Shown here one piece after another: positions 7,556-9,647 of a stretch of 9,647 bases of DNA. The notes beneath the pieces were generated by a model. That model saw only the letters and a list, made by a program, of their open reading frames with translations. It did no database searches and was not told the DNA's origin. Position 1 is the first letter of the stretch; every line of letters starts with the position of its first letter. The position numbers and the translations under genes were made by a program. Location: NCBI GenBank assembly GCA_964388965.1, contig CAYMCP010000099.1, positions 1 to 9,647 of the forward strand, written 5' to 3'. The stretch comes from Albibeggiatoa sp964388965 (GTDB lineage Bacteria; Pseudomonadota; Gammaproteobacteria; Beggiatoales; Beggiatoaceae).

Positions 7556-7658
7556 CGACTAAGCTTGTGAAGACACATCGTGCTTAGTCGTATCGAGCTA
7601 CTGACTCGTTCTACGCACTGCCTCAAGTTTAGACGGAACGCAATGCGTCGCTACGAGT
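7556..7658. repeat. Inverted-repeat cluster between convergent ycjF and serS
   Basis: CGACTAAGC (7556-7564) and GCTTAGTCG (7582-7590) form a perfect 9 bp stem, with an inner TGTG/CACA pair (7566-7569, 7574-7577) around an AAGA loop. A second imperfect hairpin pairs ACTCGT (7604-7609) and CGCA (7614-7617) with TGCG (7644-7647) and ACGAGT (7653-7658), and holds the near-palindrome ACGCAATGCGT (7638-7648). No T-run follows either stem directly, so simple intrinsic termination is not clear. The block is more GC-rich than ordinary intergenic DNA here and may be a repeat family member or a factor-dependent 3' end. Confidence 0.5.
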
Positions 7659-7685
7659 TCAAATCGAATAGAAAAACAAAACTGA

Positions 7686-8957
7686 TTAGAACAAATGCGT
7701 TTTACCAGCCATATATTTCTGCAATACATCAGGAATCGCAATGTTACCATTCTCATCCTGATAATTTTCCAATATCGCCACTAAAGTACGTCCAACAGCC
7801 AGACCAGAACCGTTTAAAGTATGAATTAATTCAGGTTTTTTCTGATCAGGGTCTCGCCACCGTGCTTTCATACGTCGAGCTTGGAATGCTTCAAAATTAC
7901 TACAAGAGGAAATTTCTCGATAACACTGCTGACCGGGCAGCCATACCTCTAAATCATAAGTTTTCGCTGCAGAAAAACCAATATCACCACCACACAAAAT
8001 CATAACCCGATAGGGTAAATTTAAGCGTTGTAAGACTGTTTCCGCATGATTGGTTAATTCTTCTAATGCAGTGTAGGACTGTTCTGGTTGTACCAATTGC
8101 ACTAACTCTACTTTTTCAAACTGATGTTGACGAATCATCCCGCGTGTATCTTTGCCATAAGCTCCCGCCTCACTGCGAAAACATGGCGTATGTGCCACAA
8201 ACTTTAATGGTAATGCTTTAGCATTAAAAATCACATCACGCGCAATATTTGTTACAGGCACTTCTGCGGTTGGAATTAAATAAAAATCTTGTTCTGCAAT
8301 ATAAAATAAATCTTGTTTAAATTTCGGTAATTGTCCTGTTCCCAACAAGCTATCACTATTAACTAAAAACGGCACATTAACTTCCGTGTAACCATGTTCA
8401 TCTGCATGTAAATCTAACATAAATTGAGTTAATGCTCGATGCAAACGCGCCATACTACCACGCATTACGCTAAATCGAGAACCTGTTAATTTTACTGCGG
8501 TTTCAAAATCTAACAAATTACCCACCGCGCCCAAATCTACATGATCTTTTGCTGTAAATTCAAACTGTTTTGGCACACCCCAACGGCGAATTTCCACATT
8601 ATCCTCTTCACCTTTGCCGACGGGTACAGATTGATGCGGCAAATTTGGAATACTCATCAGAATATCATCTAATTCAGTTTGAATTTGTTGTAATTGCTCT
8701 TCACTTGCACCAAGTTCATTGTTCAAATTAGCAACTTTTGCCATTAATTCTGTCACATCCTCACCCCGCTTTTTAGCATTGCCGATAGATTTGGATAATG
8801 TATTTCGTTCATTCTGCAAATTTTGTGTATTTACTTGGCACTGCTTACGTTGCTGCTCTAATGTTATTAATTTATCCCGATCCAATTCAAAGCCACGCAC
8901 AGCCAAACGTTGAGCAACATCATCTAAATGATTACGAATAAGTTGAGGGTCAAGCAT
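7686..8957 (-). CDS. serS: Seryl-tRNA synthetase
   Basis: Class II synthetase charging tRNA-Ser (and tRNA-Sec where present). The 423-residue product (E. coli 430) has the N-terminal antiparallel coiled-coil arm (~27-100) that grips the long variable arm of tRNA-Ser. The catalytic core follows: motif 1 around 172-198, the TAE serine-binding loop at 230-232, motif 2 FRSEAGAYGKDTRGMIRQHQ at 260-279, the conserved SSCSNFEAFQARR at 350-362, and motif 3 NGSGLAVGRTLVAILENYQ at 382-400 with its Arg390. The ATG at 8957 has a GGGA ribosome site 7 bases upstream. The gene is monocistronic in this window, with its own promoter, and converges on ycjF. It appears complete and functional. Confidence 0.98.
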   Translation of the reverse strand: MLDPQLIRNHLDDVAQRLAVRGFELDRDKLITLEQQRKQCQVNTQNLQNERNTLSKSIGNAKKRGEDVTELMAKVANLNNELGASEEQLQQIQTELDDILMSIPNLPHQSVPVGKGEEDNVEIRRWGVPKQFEFTAKDHVDLGAVGNLLDFETAVKLTGSRFSVMRGSMARLHRALTQFMLDLHADEHGYTEVNVPFLVNSDSLLGTGQLPKFKQDLFYIAEQDFYLIPTAEVPVTNIARDVIFNAKALPLKFVAHTPCFRSEAGAYGKDTRGMIRQHQFEKVELVQLVQPEQSYTALEELTNHAETVLQRLNLPYRVMILCGGDIGFSAAKTYDLEVWLPGQQCYREISSCSNFEAFQARRMKARWRDPDQKKPELIHTLNGSGLAVGRTLVAILENYQDENGNIAIPDVLQKYMAGKTHLF

Positions 8958-8987
8958 AACTACATCCCAATTAAAATAAATTCACGG

Positions 8988-9016
8988 ATTATGAATGACG
9001 AATGACAGATTGTCAC
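8988..9016 (-). promoter_or_regulatory. serS promoter, with inverted repeat over the -35
   Basis: On the - strand, GTGACA (9016-9011) and CATAAT (8993-8988) are separated by exactly 17 bp, about 30 bases before the serS ATG. An inverted repeat TGACA-GAT-TGTCA (9003-9015) overlaps the -35, and GAATGAC occurs twice in tandem (8993-8999, 9000-9006) across the spacer. These could be regulator contacts, but no regulator can be named. The IS remnant starts only 18 bp further upstream. Confidence 0.6.
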
Positions 9017-9033
9017 GATTTAGATAAAAATAG

Positions 9034-9057
9034 CGGCAATTTTCAATTTAAAACCAT
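9034..9057 (-). repeat. IS terminal inverted repeat, CGGC end
   Basis: Its 22 bases at 9036-9057 are the exact reverse complement of 9543-9564. The outer bases CGGCAATTTTCA match the CGGC end of the MITE-like element (reverse complement of 4796-4807) at 11 of 12 positions. Confidence 0.8.
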
Positions 9058-9212
9058 TTCATAAATATAGTTAATTTTATTAATTAAGTAAATTCAAAAG
9101 TATACGGTTTTTGCAATAAAAAACTTTTATACATAAACAAATAATTTTTATCTATTAAGCTAAAGGTTAATTTTTAATATTATTTATTTTCAATAAGTTG
9201 AAAAGACCATTT

Positions 9213-9503
9213 TTACATCATGGTTTTAAATTTATAATCGCTGATTTTGTGTACTCCAAATAGACTTGTCGCATTATTTTTCCCATGTTTTTTCTGCATC
9301 CGTTCTTGATAATCTAAAAACGAAGGACTTTGAGTGAAAAACACTGAAAATGCACTCAACACCGCATTCCTCATGCTATATTTTAGGTTGTTTGCTGTCC
9401 CTTTTTTACGACTATCTGGCAAATCACTGAATTGACTACTTATCTTTTCTATTAACACATTGAATGATAGAGGCTTGTTTTCTTGTCCAAATGGCATTGA
9501 CAT
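9213..9503 (-). pseudogene. N-terminal fragment of an IS transposase
   Basis: The 96-residue frame keeps the helical N-terminal domain of a DDE transposase type common in sulfur bacteria and other proteobacteria. Features are LIEKISSQFSDLPDSRKKG at ~17-35, the signature SVFFTQSPSFLDYQ at 53-66, and LFGVHKI at 81-87. Family members continue from there as 'PSDNxIR' into the DDE catalytic core; here the frame turns into SDYKFKTMM and stops, so none of the catalytic acidic residues is present. It cannot be active alone. The break coincides with the internal end copy at 9220-9243. The ATG at 9503 lies about 40 bases inside the IS end. Family assignment is from memory of the N-terminal pattern; the IS family name is left open. 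Confidence 0.75.
9220..9243 (+). repeat. Third, diverged copy of the IS end, inside the transposase fragment
   Basis: It matches 9543-9566 at 21 of 24 positions in the same orientation, with 13 identical bases at the start (ATGGTTTTAAATT). With the CGGC end at 9034 it delimits a 210 bp unit that has one CAGC and one CGGC end, as a complete element would. This suggests either a nested short derivative or a deletion product. Confidence 0.65.
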
Positions 9504-9542
9504 ATTAATTTACTCAGTTTTTATAGTATCCACTATTATACT

Positions 9543-9566
9543 ATGGTTTTAAATTGAAAATTGCTG
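9543..9566 (+). repeat. IS terminal inverted repeat, CAGC end
   Basis: This is the end upstream of the transposase start. Read on the - strand it begins CAGCAATTTTCA, matching the MITE-like end at 4700 in 14 of the first 16 bases. A dyad with 7 bp arms, ATAGTAT (9523-9529) and ATACTAT (9538-9544), abuts it just inside the element. Confidence 0.8.
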
Positions 9567-9592
9567 TGGTTGTGCTTTTTTTGTATTTTAAG

Positions 9593-9647
9593 CAGCAATT
9601 CTCATTTTAGGGTTAAGCAGGAGGAGGATGGCGAGAGTTAAGTCCAT
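9593..9647 (+). repeat. Second copy of the MITE-like element (right part outside window)
   Basis: It starts CAGCAATTCTCATTTT, identical for 16 bases to 4700-4715, and shares the later blocks GCAGGA, GGATG and TTAAGTCCAT in the same order. Overall identity to 4700-4754 is roughly 80%, with small gaps. It begins 27 bp beyond the IS remnant. Its other end would lie about 50 bases past the window edge if it is the same length as the first copy. Confidence 0.7.

Larger units (their letters stand above)
9034..9566 (-). mobile_element. Decayed insertion-sequence remnant with terminal inverted repeats
   Basis: Bases 9036-9057 and 9543-9564 are perfect 22 bp inverted repeats; the outermost bases read CGGCAATTTTCA at the left and, on the - strand, CAGCAATTTTCA at the right. 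Between them lie the start of a transposase (9503 to 9213, - strand) and about 155 bp of non-coding AT-rich sequence. A full IS of this kind should be well over 1 kb, so most of the transposase gene is lost. A third copy of the end sequence at 9220-9243 marks the point where the transposase frame breaks off. No target-site duplication was recognised outside the ends. Confidence 0.75.

Noticed and set aside
7580..8005. A 141-codon open frame on the + strand at the ycjF-serS junction
   Set aside because: Two thirds of it is antisense to the conserved serS 3' end, and the rest is the hairpin cluster; the protein looks unstructured and unfamiliar.
9058..9212. Remaining C-terminal transposase sequence
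   Set aside because: This stretch is almost pure A/T with frequent stops in the transposase direction and shows no DDE-type motif.
1..9647. CRISPR array, tRNA, rRNA or riboswitch
   Set aside because: No regularly spaced direct repeats, no cloverleaf with TTCGA-type arm, and no known riboswitch pattern was recognised on reading both strands.

Overview
The window is a 9.6 kb piece of an AT-rich bacterial chromosome. ModE, the YcjX/YcjF pair and the serS and purEK gene types point to a gammaproteobacterium or close relative. The low GC, a TpsA-like surface-protein tail and an IS transposase with an 'SVFFTQSPSFL' N-terminus suggest a Beggiatoa/Thiotrichales-like filamentous sulfur bacterium. That placement is a guess from protein style, not a measured result.

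Layout. (1) Bases 1-1995, + strand: the 3' part of a large, very AT-rich gene cut by the window edge. Its product runs from a TpsA (filamentous-haemagglutinin type) repeat tail directly into POTRA domains and a divergent TpsB-like outer-membrane barrel. Exoprotein and transporter of a two-partner secretion system thus appear joined in one polypeptide. This is the most unusual item in the window. (2) Bases 2079-4628, - strand: purK-purE (overlapping by 7 bp, de novo purine synthesis) followed by modE (molybdate-responsive regulator), which has its own near-consensus promoter with a dyad over it. (3) Bases 4629-4980: a divergent intergenic region holding the purK promoter, a 108 bp MITE-like repeat with terminal inverted repeats, and the ycjX leader. 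(4) Bases 4981-7526, + strand: ycjX-ycjF, a translationally coupled P-loop protein/inner-membrane protein pair. (5) Bases 7527-7685: a convergent intergenic region rich in inverted repeats. (6) Bases 7686-8957, - strand: serS, with a good sigma70-type promoter. (7) Bases 9034-9647: a decayed IS remnant with 22 bp perfect terminal inverted repeats, a truncated transposase and a third internal end copy. A second copy of the MITE-like repeat follows and runs off the window.

How the parts relate. The genes are mostly independent housekeeping units (purine synthesis, seryl-tRNA charging, molybdate sensing, an envelope-stress-associated pair) separated by mobile or repetitive DNA. The ends of the MITE-like repeats match the ends of the IS remnant, including which end begins CAGC and which CGGC. 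One transposase family could therefore have spread both.
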